In this document: in pieces, positions 17,380 to 27,232 of the stretch
Position numbering within the stretch: position 1 is the stretch's first letter
How the letters are laid out: each line of letters starts with the position of its first letter
Assembly: GCF_000375485.1 (NCBI RefSeq)
Contig: NZ_AQXE01000012.1
Span: 28,825-92,824 of the forward strand
Source of the DNA: Desulfovibrio oxyclinae DSM 11498
GTDB lineage: Bacteria; Desulfobacterota; Desulfovibrionia; Desulfovibrionales; Desulfovibrionaceae
Reading direction: 5' to 3'
DNA: 64,000 nt
Translations under genes and position numbers: made by a program
Notes under the pieces: model-generated
What the model was told of the DNA's origin: nothing
Seen by the model: the letters and a program-made list of their open reading frames with translations, nothing else
Databases searched by the model: none

Positions 17380-18258
17380 ATGCTGATTCACGAAGCCTGC
17401 CGCAACTCGTGCCGTACAGACGGCCCGTTCATATCATTGGAATTCTTTCCCCCGCGCAGGCCGGAACTCATGCCGAAGCTGCTGGAATCCGCCGACAAGC
17501 TGAAGACGCTCAAGCCGCTGTTCGCGGCTGTTACCTGCGGCGCCGGGGGCGGCGGCGCCACTGGAACGCTCGAAACCGCAGCAAAACTCTCTGACACCCT
17601 CGGCTTCACGGTCATGCCGCACCTCACCTGCGTCCATCATACTCCCGAATCCGCGCGAGAGGCCGTACGTGAACTCAAAAATATGGGCATCCGCAACGCC
17701 CTCGCGGTCCGTGGCGACCTGCCCGAAGGCATGGACGCTGCGCCCGAAGAGCTTCGTTACGCAACCGACCTCGTAGCAATCATACGGCAGGAGGCCCCGG
17801 ACATGGCGGTGGGCGTGGCCGCATATCCGGACATTCATCCGGAGTCCGAAACAGCCCAGCAGGACGTCGAAATGCTCAAGTTCAAGCTCGACAACGCCGA
17901 ATTCGGCGTGACCCAGCTCTTTTTCGACAACCGGCGCTATTTCGACCTCGTGGAGCGACTGGAAGGCATGGGCTGCACCAGACCCGTCATCCCAGGCGTG
18001 CTTCCGATCCGCTCCCTCGGACAGATTCGGCGGCTCATGACGCTTTGCAGCACGCCCATCCCCGGCGATCTGCTCTCATCCATCGAAAAGGCCCATGCGC
18101 AGGGAGGTGACGACGCCGTGCGCGAGCTCGGGTTGGATCACGCCGCGCAGCAGCTTCGCGATCTGGCTGCCAACGGCGCCCCGGGAATCCACCTTTATCC
18201 GTTCAATCAGGCCGAGCTGTGCCTTGAGCTGGCGCAGCGGGCCGGACTTTTGTCCTAA
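17380..18258 (+). CDS. metF: Methylenetetrahydrofolate reductase
   Basis: A 292-residue TIM-barrel flavoprotein that reduces 5,10-methylene-THF to 5-methyl-THF for methionine synthesis or C1 metabolism. The N-terminal SLEFFPPR motif is at about 20-27, with AVTCGAGGG near 50 and the conserved GVTQLFFDN around 180. Length is typical of the bacterial enzyme. A clear CGGAGGAGCC ribosome site precedes the ATG. The AT-rich upstream region carries a promoter and an inverted repeat. Confidence 0.95.
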   Translation: MLIHEACRNSCRTDGPFISLEFFPPRRPELMPKLLESADKLKTLKPLFAAVTCGAGGGGATGTLETAAKLSDTLGFTVMPHLTCVHHTPESAREAVRELKNMGIRNALAVRGDLPEGMDAAPEELRYATDLVAIIRQEAPDMAVGVAAYPDIHPESETAQQDVEMLKFKLDNAEFGVTQLFFDNRRYFDLVERLEGMGCTRPVIPGVLPIRSLGQIRRLMTLCSTPIPGDLLSSIEKAHAQGGDDAVRELGLDHAAQQLRDLAANGAPGIHLYPFNQAELCLELAQRAGLLS

Positions 18259-18306
18259 TCCCCGTAAGGTGTTGCCCGCGCGGTCCGGAGAAGCTATCGT
18301 TGCCGA

Positions 18307-19050
18307 ATGAAGGAATCACGCCGCATAGCGGTCATGTCCGACATCCACGGCAATCTGGAGGCCTTCCGGACCGTGCTGGGCGACATCGACACCCTCGGAA
18401 TCGAACGCATAGTCAACCTCGGCGACATTGTCGGCTACGGTCCCGACCCACAGTCGTGCGCCGATCTCGTGCGCGAACGCGGCATTGAGACGGTCATGGG
18501 CAACCATGAGCAGGGACTCATCAACCAGATGTACCTGTCACGATTCAACCCCGTCGCCCGCGACATGCTGCTCAAGACCCGCGCGTTGCTGGACGACGAG
18601 ACCGTCCAGTGGCTCATCACCCGGCCCAAAAGCCTCAGCTTGGACAACATGCGCTTCGTCCACGGCGCGCCACCCGATCTGGTGGGCGAATATCTCTGGA
18701 AGTACTCGGACCGCTACGGGGATTTGATGCACGCCTTCCCTGAGCACGTGTGCTTCGTGGGACACACCCATGAACTGCGGCACATCGTGCTTGACCACGA
18801 CACTTCGAGCTGCCGCAAGCTCTGCGCCGGAACCGTGACTCTGACGGCTGACGCAAAGCACATCGTCAACGCAGGAGCCGTGGGCCAGCCGCGCGGCAAC
18901 GGTCCTGATGCGAAGTACGTCCTTTACGATCCTGCTTCCGGCGAGCTTGAAATCCGCTTTCTGCCGTACGATACGCAGACCACGGCCGAAAAGATTCGCC
19001 GCGCCGGATTCCATCCTGCGCTGGCCGACAGGATTCTCAGGGGCTGTTAG
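18307..19050 (+). CDS. Metallophosphoesterase (YfcE/MJ0936-like)
   Basis: A 247-residue calcineurin-like phosphoesterase. All dimetal motifs are visible: SDIHGN at 11-16, NLGDIVGYGPDP at about 37-48, GNHE near 62 and GHTHELRH near 150. The closing GAVGQPR is also typical of the family. Such enzymes act as phosphodiesterases or protein phosphatases, and the substrate cannot be read from the sequence. It lies between metF and a molybdopterin oxidoreductase, co-oriented with short gaps. Confidence 0.88.
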   Translation: MKESRRIAVMSDIHGNLEAFRTVLGDIDTLGIERIVNLGDIVGYGPDPQSCADLVRERGIETVMGNHEQGLINQMYLSRFNPVARDMLLKTRALLDDETVQWLITRPKSLSLDNMRFVHGAPPDLVGEYLWKYSDRYGDLMHAFPEHVCFVGHTHELRHIVLDHDTSSCRKLCAGTVTLTADAKHIVNAGAVGQPRGNGPDAKYVLYDPASGELEIRFLPYDTQTTAEKIRRAGFHPALADRILRGC

Positions 19051-19092
19051 GCCGCACTTGACCGTCCGGGGAAAATCCAACATCCTCACCGC

Positions 19093-20985
19093 ATGACACA
19101 CAGCGCATGCACCTTCGACTGTCCGGACAGCTGCTCGTGGCTGGTGGATACTGACACACGGAAGATTCGCGGCAACCCCGAGCATCCCTTCACCAACGGC
19201 TTCGCCTGCCCCAAGGGACAACGCATCTTCAGGCGCATCGAGGCCGAGGATCGCATCACCACCCCGCTGCTGCGACGCAACGGCCAGTTTGAGCCTATTG
19301 ACTGGGCCGAAGCCCTCGCATTGTGCGCGGAAAAACTGAACTCGGTTCAGGGCGATCCGCAAAAGGCGCTGCATCTGCGCGGCTTCGGCTATCGCGGCGT
19401 GCTCGGCATGGCCAGCGTCGCCTTTTTCAATGCCTTCGGCGCGACCCGTACCCACGGATCGCTTTGCGATGACACCGGCATTGCCGCGTGCGAGGCGGAT
19501 TTCGGAGTGCTCACCCACAATGACCCGTCCGACATCCCCAACGCCCGCCGCATCGTGAACTGGGGCAAGGACTTCAACCGAAGCTCCATCCACACCGCGG
19601 CTCTCATCAGGCAGGCTCGCAAGAACGGCGCTTCTGTCCTGACGGTCTCCATCGGCGGAGACGACACGGCATCGCTTTCCGACACCGTCATCCGCATCCG
19701 CCCCGGTACGGACCGCTTTCTGGCCGCCGCAGTTCTGGCACTGCTGCTGCGCGAGAACCGTGTTGGCAAGGACATGCTCACGCGGTGCGCCAACACGGAC
19801 GAGTTCGCGCGTCTGGTCAAAGAGCAGGACATCACCACGCTCTGCCGCGCCTGCGACGTTTCCTTTGATGCGGTGCGAACGCTGGCCGAATGGTACGCCG
19901 ATGAATCCCCCCTGACCTCCATCATCGGCTGGGGACTTCAGAGACACCTGCACGGCGGCGAGTCCGTACGTTTCATCAATGCGCTCTCGGTGCTTTCCGG
20001 ACACATCGGCTCCCCCGGCAACGGTGTTTACTACAATATTTCCTCCAACCGGAACTTCACCAAATGGAAAGCCGACGGCCCCCACGACGGCCCGACACGA
20101 AGCTTTCTTGTGCCGCAACTGGCAAGAGAACTGGAGAATGCCGCTCCTGCCGTGGAATTCTGCTGGATAGACGGATTCAACCCCGCCAATCAGGTGCCTG
20201 ACGCCGTGGCAGCGGCCCGCGCCCTCAAGCGCATCCCCTTCACCGTATGCGTGGAGGCGTTCATGACCGACACCGCCATGCGCGCGGACCTGATCCTGCC
20301 GCCCGCGCTGACCATGGAGCGCGAGGACATCCTCGGTTCCGCCCTGCACAACTACGTGAACCACTCCGCCAAGCTGATGGAACCGCGCGACGAGGCCCGA
20401 TCCGACTTTGAAATCCTTCGCGAGCTGGGCGCAAGGCTGACCACCCCAATCACGTTTCCAGATGCGGAAACATGCCTTCGCAGTTCACTTCAGGAATCCG
20501 GCATCGACCTCGACGACTTGCGGGAAACAGGTTTCGCACGCGGCGATTGGCCGCAGATCGCATTCGAAGACCTTCGATTCGGACATGAAGACGGCCTGTA
20601 CCACCTGCCGGAAACGCTTTCCGATGCACGGGAACACGACGCGAATTATCCCCTGATGCTCATGACGCTGGTACGCCGTGAAGCCATTCATTCGCAGATT
20701 CCCGAAGAGGAGCAGGCAGAAATGCTGACCGCCCGAATATCTCCGGACAACCCGATGCTCAAGGGGTTGAATACGGCCGACCCCGCTCTGCTTGAGACAG
20801 AGGCCGGGAGCATGCGGGTCATGGTGGCGGTGGAGGAAGGCATCCATCCCCAGACCGTCATTCTGCGCCGGGGCGGTTGGATGCGACACGGCAGGAATCC
20901 CAACGCGGTCATTGCTGACCACGTCACGGACATGGGCGGCGGTGCGGCTTATTACAGCCAGTACTGCACACTGAAAAACGGGTAG
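19093..20985 (+). CDS. Molybdopterin-dependent oxidoreductase (DMSO reductase family)
   Basis: A 630-residue Mo/W-bis-MGD enzyme with an N-terminal [4Fe-4S] site: Cys6, Cys10, Cys14 and Cys39 (C-x3-C-x3-C then FACPKG). The middle contains THGSLCDDTG, where the metal ligand probably lies, and the C-terminus has the molybdopterin dinucleotide domain ending GGAAYYSQY. No twin-arginine signal is seen, so a cytoplasmic location is likely. No dedicated electron-transfer subunit lies next to it. The substrate is unknown; it is not a recognisable selenocysteine formate dehydrogenase. Confidence 0.85.
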   Translation: MTHSACTFDCPDSCSWLVDTDTRKIRGNPEHPFTNGFACPKGQRIFRRIEAEDRITTPLLRRNGQFEPIDWAEALALCAEKLNSVQGDPQKALHLRGFGYRGVLGMASVAFFNAFGATRTHGSLCDDTGIAACEADFGVLTHNDPSDIPNARRIVNWGKDFNRSSIHTAALIRQARKNGASVLTVSIGGDDTASLSDTVIRIRPGTDRFLAAAVLALLLRENRVGKDMLTRCANTDEFARLVKEQDITTLCRACDVSFDAVRTLAEWYADESPLTSIIGWGLQRHLHGGESVRFINALSVLSGHIGSPGNGVYYNISSNRNFTKWKADGPHDGPTRSFLVPQLARELENAAPAVEFCWIDGFNPANQVPDAVAAARALKRIPFTVCVEAFMTDTAMRADLILPPALTMEREDILGSALHNYVNHSAKLMEPRDEARSDFEILRELGARLTTPITFPDAETCLRSSLQESGIDLDDLRETGFARGDWPQIAFEDLRFGHEDGLYHLPETLSDAREHDANYPLMLMTLVRREAIHSQIPEEEQAEMLTARISPDNPMLKGLNTADPALLETEAGSMRVMVAVEEGIHPQTVILRRGGWMRHGRNPNAVIADHVTDMGGGAAYYSQYCTLKNG

Positions 20986-20989
20986 TTAT

Positions 20990-21697
20990 CTAGTTCCGGA
21001 GAGCATCGGCGTCTTCGCAAAAGCTCCAGCGCCCCTCGAACGTGGGCTTGCGAACCGCCTTGTCGAGCATTTCCCGGAAGCGGTAGCGCGGCACTTCGCG
21101 CGCGCCAAAACGCAGCAGATGGTCCGTGGTCTGCTGGCAGTCCACGAAATCGAACCCCCACTGCTCAAGCTGGCGCACCAGCGTCACGAAGGCGGCCTTG
21201 GATGCATCCGGACGGCGGAAGAACATGGATTCTCCGAAAAAAGCCGAGCCGATGGAGATGCCGTAAAGCCCGCCTACCAGATCATCGCCGCACCATGCCT
21301 CCACGGAATGGGCGTACCCAAGATCGTGCAGCAGCGTGTAGGCTTCTATCATCTCCGGCACCAGCCACGTGCCCTCCTGATCCGGCCTCAAGGTTTCCGC
21401 GCAGGCCGCTATGACCGAGCGGAAATCCCGGTCAAGGGTAAAGCTGTAGCAGCCGCGATTCAGGGTTCGGCGCAGGCTTTTGGGGACATGCAGTTCCGAA
21501 GGGATGAGTATCAGGCGCGGATTGGTGGACCACCACAGAATGGGCGAATCCTCGGCATACCAGGGAAAAATGCCGTTGGCATAGGCGGTGAGCAGGCGCG
21601 TCACGGACAGGTCGCCGCCCACGGCGAGCAGCCCGTCCGGCTCAGCCTCGTCCGGGTCGGGAAACACTGGATCCTCGAACAGCCGGTAGATCGCCAA
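20990..21697 (-). CDS. aat: Leucyl/phenylalanyl-tRNA--protein transferase
   Basis: A 235-residue enzyme that adds Leu or Phe to proteins with N-terminal Lys/Arg, marking them for ClpS-ClpAP. Family signatures are clear: GLLAVGGDLS, AYANGIFPWY, WWSTNPR, and later GVYG-like GGLYGISIG with FFGESMF. Length is typical. It is the last gene of the leftward clpS-clpA-thioesterase-aat operon and starts 2 bp after the thioesterase gene. It converges on the molybdoenzyme gene with only 4 bp between. Confidence 0.95.
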   Translation of the reverse strand: MAIYRLFEDPVFPDPDEAEPDGLLAVGGDLSVTRLLTAYANGIFPWYAEDSPILWWSTNPRLILIPSELHVPKSLRRTLNRGCYSFTLDRDFRSVIAACAETLRPDQEGTWLVPEMIEAYTLLHDLGYAHSVEAWCGDDLVGGLYGISIGSAFFGESMFFRRPDASKAAFVTLVRQLEQWGFDFVDCQQTTDHLLRFGAREVPRYRFREMLDKAVRKPTFEGRWSFCEDADALRN

Positions 21698-21699
21698 AA

Positions 21700-22089
21700 T
21701 CAGCCTCCGACGGTCAGCGAATGGGCATCCGGCTCCGGCAGCGGCGTCTTCCTGCCGCTCTCATCCAGACGCACGAACACGACCTTGGTTTCGAAGATGA
21801 ACTTTTCCTCCGTGCCGCCGGGTTCGTCGCCGTAGACGCGAACCCGGTAGGTCACGGAAGTCGTCCCCTGCTTTTCGCGCTCCACATTGAAGCGAACGAT
21901 GGCGCCGCAGGAGATGCGAGCGCGAAACTGCACCTCGTCCATGGCCACGGTGACCATGGTGCACCCCCGGTAATCGAGAGAGCAGAACAGCCAGGCGAAC
22001 TCGTCCACCCATTTGAGGACGATGCCCCCGAAGAGATACCCGTGATGATTCAGGTGCTCGGGGCGCACCACCCTGTAATTGTCAACCAT
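21700..22089 (-). CDS. Acyl-CoA thioesterase (hotdog fold, YciA-like)
   Basis: A 129-residue single hotdog domain. The opening HLNHHGYLFGGIVLKWVDEFA matches the family motif with the catalytic acidic residue on the hot-dog helix. Members hydrolyse acyl-CoA to free CoA and a fatty acid. It lies between clpA (6 bp) and aat (2 bp), so it is part of the N-degron operon though a mechanistic link is not evident. Confidence 0.88.
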   Translation of the reverse strand: MVDNYRVVRPEHLNHHGYLFGGIVLKWVDEFAWLFCSLDYRGCTMVTVAMDEVQFRARISCGAIVRFNVEREKQGTTSVTYRVRVYGDEPGGTEEKFIFETKVVFVRLDESGRKTPLPEPDAHSLTVGG

Positions 22090-22095
22090 GTCAGC

Positions 22096-24351
22096 CTAGT
22101 AGTTGAACGTGAATTCGTCGTTTTCAAAGCCGACCTGAACGATGCCGCCCTTCATGAGCTTGCCGAAGAGAAGTTCGTCCGCCAGCGGATCCTTGATTTC
22201 CCGCTGGATGGTGCGGCCCATGGGGCGCGCGCCAAAGGCCGGGTCGTGCCCGAGCTTTGCCAGCTGCGTTCGCGCCGCCGGTGTCAGTTCCACAGTAACG
22301 CGCCGCTCGGCCAGCTGACCGTTCAGTTCGTTGATGAACTTGTCCACGATGCGCTCCATCACCCAGTTTTCCAGCGAGTCGAACTGCACGATGGAGTCCA
22401 GACGGTTGCGGAATTCGGGAGTGAAGAGCTTTTCCACGGCCTTGAGCGCGCCTGACTTGCGGTCGTCATCCTCGTTGCGGGTAAAGCCGATGGCACCCTT
22501 GGACATCTCCCGAGCCCCGGCATTGGAGGTCATGAGCAGAATCACGTGCCTGAAGTCCGCCTTGCGCCCATTGTTGTCCGTCAGGGTGGCGTAGTCCATG
22601 ACCTGCAGCAGAATGTTGAACACGTCCGGGTGCGCCTTTTCGATCTCGTCGAAAAGCACCACGCAGTGCGGCTGCTTGCGGATGCCCTCGGTGAGCAGGC
22701 CGCCCTGATCAAAGCCCACGTAGCCCGGAGGCGCACCGATGAGCCGCGCCACGGCGTGCTTCTCCATGTACTCCGACATGTCGAAACGCAGAAAGCCCAC
22801 GTCGAGCTTGTCCGCCAGCTGGCGGGCCAGCTCGGTCTTGCCCACGCCGGTGGGGCCGGTGAGCAGGAAGCTGCCAACGGGGCGTCCCGGTTGCTTCATG
22901 CCGGCACGGGCACGCTTGATGGACTTGGAAAGCTGGTCCACGGCATTGTCCTGCCCGAAGACCACGCCCTTAAGCTCGCCTTCAAGATTCTTCAGGCGCG
23001 TGCGGTCATCTCCGCTGAGGCGGCGGGCCGGGATGCGGGCCATTCGGGCGATGATCTTCTCGATGTCCGAGATGGTGATCCTGTCGCCCTTGCGCCGCGT
23101 TCTGCCCAGCTTGTAGAGCGCGCCCGCTTCGTCCATCACGTCGATGGCCTTGTCCGGCAGGTGACGCTCCGTCAGGTGACGCGAGGAAAGCTCGGCCGTG
23201 GCCTTGAGCACCGGCAGCGTGTAGGTCACGCCGTGATACTTCTCGTAATGGGGCTTGAGGCCCTTGAGAATATCCACGGTTTCATCAACCGAGGGCTCGG
23301 GCAGTTCGATCTTCTGGAACCGGCGCGACAGGGCGCGGTCCTTTTCAAAATGGTTCTTGTATTCCTCGTACGTGGTGGAGCCGATGCAGCGGATCTCGCC
23401 GGAGGCGAGGAACGGCTTGAGGATGTTGGAGGCATCCATGCTGCCGCCGCTCACGGAGCCGGCACCCACGATGGTGTGAATCTCGTCCACGAACAGGATT
23501 GCGTCCTTGCGCGGCTTCAGTTCGGCAAGCACGGCCTTGAGCCGCTTCTCGAAGTCGCCGCGATACTTGGTGCCCGCCAGCAGCGCGCCCATGTCCAGCG
23601 CCCAGATTTCGGCACCGAGGAATTCCTTGGGAACGTTACCCTCGACGATGTGCAACGCAAGCCCTTCGGCCATAGCGGTCTTGCCCACGCCGGGATCGCC
23701 CACGTAAATCGGGTTGTTCTTGCGACGGCGCGAGAGGACCTGAACCGTGCGTTCAAGCTCCGCCTGCCGGCCTATGAGCGGGTCAATGAGGCCCTGCGCG
23801 GCGCGTTCGGAAAGATTGGTCGCAAACTCTTCGAGCGCACCTTTCTTTTCGTCGCCCTTGGTCTCGGCGTCCTCGGCGGGTTCTCCCACGCGCTCCGGGA
23901 ACCATGGACGGGGGTCCTCTTCCATGCCGTGCGAGATGTAATCCAGCACTTCAAGGCGGGAGACATCGTGCGTGCGCAGGAAATAGACCGCGTAGGAGTC
24001 CTCTTCGTCGAACATGGCCGCGAGCACGTCCCCCACGTCCACCATGTCGCGCCCGGCGGCCTTCTTCTGCCACACGGCACGCTGCAACACCCGGCGCACA
24101 CCAAGCGTCTGCACGACTTCGGTCTCCACCTCAACAGGCAGGGATTCCATGTTCTGTTCAAAGAACACCCCGAGCTGTTCGCGCAGCTCGGTGACGTCCG
24201 CACCGCAGGACGTGAGTATTTCCACGCCCGAATCCTCGCTGGCGATGGCGTACAGGAGATGTTCCAGGGTCAGGAACTCGTGGTTCCTTTCCTTGACTTC
24301 GTTGACCGCGCCCGTCAGGGCGCTCTCTAAGGCCTTACTCAGCATGGTCAT
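22096..24351 (-). CDS. clpA: ATP-dependent Clp protease ATP-binding subunit ClpA
   Basis: A 751-residue AAA+ unfoldase. The N-domain (1-145) carries the ClpS docking surface. NBD1 has Walker [10 protein letters not shown] and NBD2 has GPTGVGKTE, each with its Walker B ([17 protein letters not shown]). It unfolds substrates for ClpP, whose gene is not in this window. I chose the ATG at 24351 (AAGGA 9 bases upstream, just after the clpS stop). An ATG nine codons earlier would overlap clpS. Confidence 0.96.
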   Translation of the reverse strand: MTMLSKALESALTGAVNEVKERNHEFLTLEHLLYAIASEDSGVEILTSCGADVTELREQLGVFFEQNMESLPVEVETEVVQTLGVRRVLQRAVWQKKAAGRDMVDVGDVLAAMFDEEDSYAVYFLRTHDVSRLEVLDYISHGMEEDPRPWFPERVGEPAEDAETKGDEKKGALEEFATNLSERAAQGLIDPLIGRQAELERTVQVLSRRRKNNPIYVGDPGVGKTAMAEGLALHIVEGNVPKEFLGAEIWALDMGALLAGTKYRGDFEKRLKAVLAELKPRKDAILFVDEIHTIVGAGSVSGGSMDASNILKPFLASGEIRCIGSTTYEEYKNHFEKDRALSRRFQKIELPEPSVDETVDILKGLKPHYEKYHGVTYTLPVLKATAELSSRHLTERHLPDKAIDVMDEAGALYKLGRTRRKGDRITISDIEKIIARMARIPARRLSGDDRTRLKNLEGELKGVVFGQDNAVDQLSKSIKRARAGMKQPGRPVGSFLLTGPTGVGKTELARQLADKLDVGFLRFDMSEYMEKHAVARLIGAPPGYVGFDQGGLLTEGIRKQPHCVVLFDEIEKAHPDVFNILLQVMDYATLTDNNGRKADFRHVILLMTSNAGAREMSKGAIGFTRNEDDDRKSGALKAVEKLFTPEFRNRLDSIVQFDSLENWVMERIVDKFINELNGQLAERRVTVELTPAARTQLAKLGHDPAFGARPMGRTIQREIKDPLADELLFGKLMKGGIVQVGFENDEFTFNY

Positions 24352-24356
24352 AGCCG

Positions 24357-24671
24357 TTATTCCTTCTCCATGGTGCATTTGAGCGGGAATCCCGCACCAC
24401 GGGCGAGCCGGTGGACCATGTCCACCTTGGTCTCGGCCACTTCCGCCGTATACAAGCCGCAGACGCCCACTCCTTCGTGATGGACCGCCAGCATGATGCG
24501 TGTGGCCTCGGCCTCGCTTTTGTGGAACACCTTCGTCAGAATTTCGATAACGAAATCCATAGTGGTGTAATCGTCATTGTGCAGGAGCACCTTGTACCGG
24601 GACGGCTCCTTCACCTCGTGCCGTTCGAGCACTTCGGACTCGAATCCGTCCCCGGTGTACTTTCTGCCCAT
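24357..24671 (-). CDS. clpS: Clp protease adaptor ClpS
   Basis: A 104-residue adaptor that recognises N-degrons and hands substrates to ClpA. The core motif LLHNDDYTTMDFVIEIL (about 29-45) and the VHHEGVGVCGLYTAEVAETK stretch (about 63-82) contain the expected binding-pocket residues. It heads the clpS-clpA-thioesterase-aat operon, with a good promoter upstream and GGAG 8 bases before the ATG. Confidence 0.96.
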   Translation of the reverse strand: MGRKYTGDGFESEVLERHEVKEPSRYKVLLHNDDYTTMDFVIEILTKVFHKSEAEATRIMLAVHHEGVGVCGLYTAEVAETKVDMVHRLARGAGFPLKCTMEKE

Positions 24672-24704
24672 TGTAAACGCTCCGTATCAAACTTTTTCAG
24701 CTTC

Positions 24705-24733
24705 AATATAAATACGCCCGAGCCGCATGTCGA
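24705..24733 (-). promoter_or_regulatory. clpS: Sigma-70-type promoter of the clpS operon
   Basis: On the minus strand, -35 TCGACA (24733-24728) and -10 TATATT (24710-24705) are separated by 17 bp, each one mismatch from consensus. The -10 ends 33 bp before the clpS ATG. Confidence 0.6.
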
Positions 24734-24744
24734 GGGGGTTCTTT

Positions 24745-25338
24745 TCAAGTTTGCGTTTCTTCGATCAACCGAGCCCGCTCTTTGCTGTCGAAAACGAAAC
24801 TCTCCTGCTCCGGCAGTCCTTTTTCCGCAATCACCTCAAGGTTCAACGCGTGATACGTCAATGTACAGGATTTACAGACCTCAAGCCCGAGCCGGGCCGC
24901 ACAGGCAACGATCCGGTCTTCCTCCCCTTCCACTTCAACAAAAAAGCCGAACGGCAGGGTGTCGAGACAGATAGCACAATCGCCCAGCAGCCATTTCTCC
25001 CGCACCTTCTCATAAGCGAAAGCCACCCGGTAGCCCAGCGCCTCCAGACAGTCGCGCATGGCATCGAAATCACCCACCGGCGTTTCGTGCTCTTCAAACA
25101 CCTTAACTGCGTCGGATTCGGCCTCCCCCGGAGGGACCTTGACGGTCAGCACCGCCCTATCACCCTTCAGGCGCAGGCGAAGCAGCTTCCCGACGGCCTT
25201 CAATTCGCGCCCCGGGGTATCGAAGACCATGTTGGATTCGAACCATCTGCCGACTGGCCGCGCGCCTTCACTTTGAAGATTTGCGCGCACGGCCTCATGG
25301 TCCGCGTCCCTGTATTTCAGTTCCTTTTCGAGTGCCAC
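24745..25338 (-). CDS. CYTH-domain protein (class IV adenylate cyclase / thiamine triphosphatase-like)
   Basis: A 197-residue single CYTH domain. The defining ExExK motif is at the extreme N-terminus (Glu4, Glu6, Lys8), followed by alternating charged beta strands (LLRLRLKGDRAVLTVK, and further RK and VEVEGEE stretches) that line the triphosphate tunnel. CyaB-like members make cAMP and others hydrolyse triphosphates; the sequence does not distinguish these. It is divergent from crcB across only 35 bp. Confidence 0.85.
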   Translation of the reverse strand: MALEKELKYRDADHEAVRANLQSEGARPVGRWFESNMVFDTPGRELKAVGKLLRLRLKGDRAVLTVKVPPGEAESDAVKVFEEHETPVGDFDAMRDCLEALGYRVAFAYEKVREKWLLGDCAICLDTLPFGFFVEVEGEEDRIVACAARLGLEVCKSCTLTYHALNLEVIAEKGLPEQESFVFDSKERARLIEETQT

Positions 25339-25373
25339 TTTGCTTTCTCCCGTGCCGGTGCTACAAACCGTTC

Positions 25374-25751
25374 ATGATGAAGAAGATGCTTCTCATTGCC
25401 GTGGGCGGCGCCGCCGGCTCCATTTGCAGGTATTACGCCGCAGGTCTGGCCCAGCGTCTGGCCGGGACCGGTTTTCCCGCCGGAACCTTTGCCGTGAACA
25501 TGATAGGCTGCCTGCTCTTCGGCGCGGTGTGGGGCTTCTTCGAAAACCGCATCGGCCTTGGCGGAGACCTGCGCCTTCTGGTTCTTACCGGATTTCTGGG
25601 CGCGTTCACGACCTTTTCCACGTTCATGTTCGAATCGGCGCAGCTGGTAAAGGCCAGTCAGGTCGCCATGGCCGCGCTGAACATCGGCGGGCAGGCCGCT
25701 GTGGGACTGCTGCTCGTCTTCGGCGGCATGACCCTTGGCAGACTGTTGTAG
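25374..25751 (+). CDS. crcB: Fluoride exporter CrcB/Fluc
   Basis: A 125-residue membrane protein with four hydrophobic segments. Family motifs GGAAGSICRYY (about 10-20), NMIGCLLFG (about 41-49) and the GFLGAFTTFSTFMFE polar track (about 72-86) are present. It forms dual-topology dimeric fluoride channels. The open frame reaches back into the divergent CYTH gene, but membrane homology starts at the ATG at 25374 (next Met at 25377). No convincing ribosome site and no room for a fluoride riboswitch are seen upstream. Confidence 0.92.
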   Translation: MMKKMLLIAVGGAAGSICRYYAAGLAQRLAGTGFPAGTFAVNMIGCLLFGAVWGFFENRIGLGGDLRLLVLTGFLGAFTTFSTFMFESAQLVKASQVAMAALNIGGQAAVGLLLVFGGMTLGRLL

Positions 25752-25796
25752 AGAAATACCGTCCGCCCTTCAAGCGGACAGCAGACGGAGGTCGCC

Positions 25797-27232
<1,436 letters not shown>

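Noticed and set aside
25339-25373. Fluoride riboswitch before crcB
   Set aside because: Only 35 bp are available between divergent genes and no conserved crcB-motif bases were seen.
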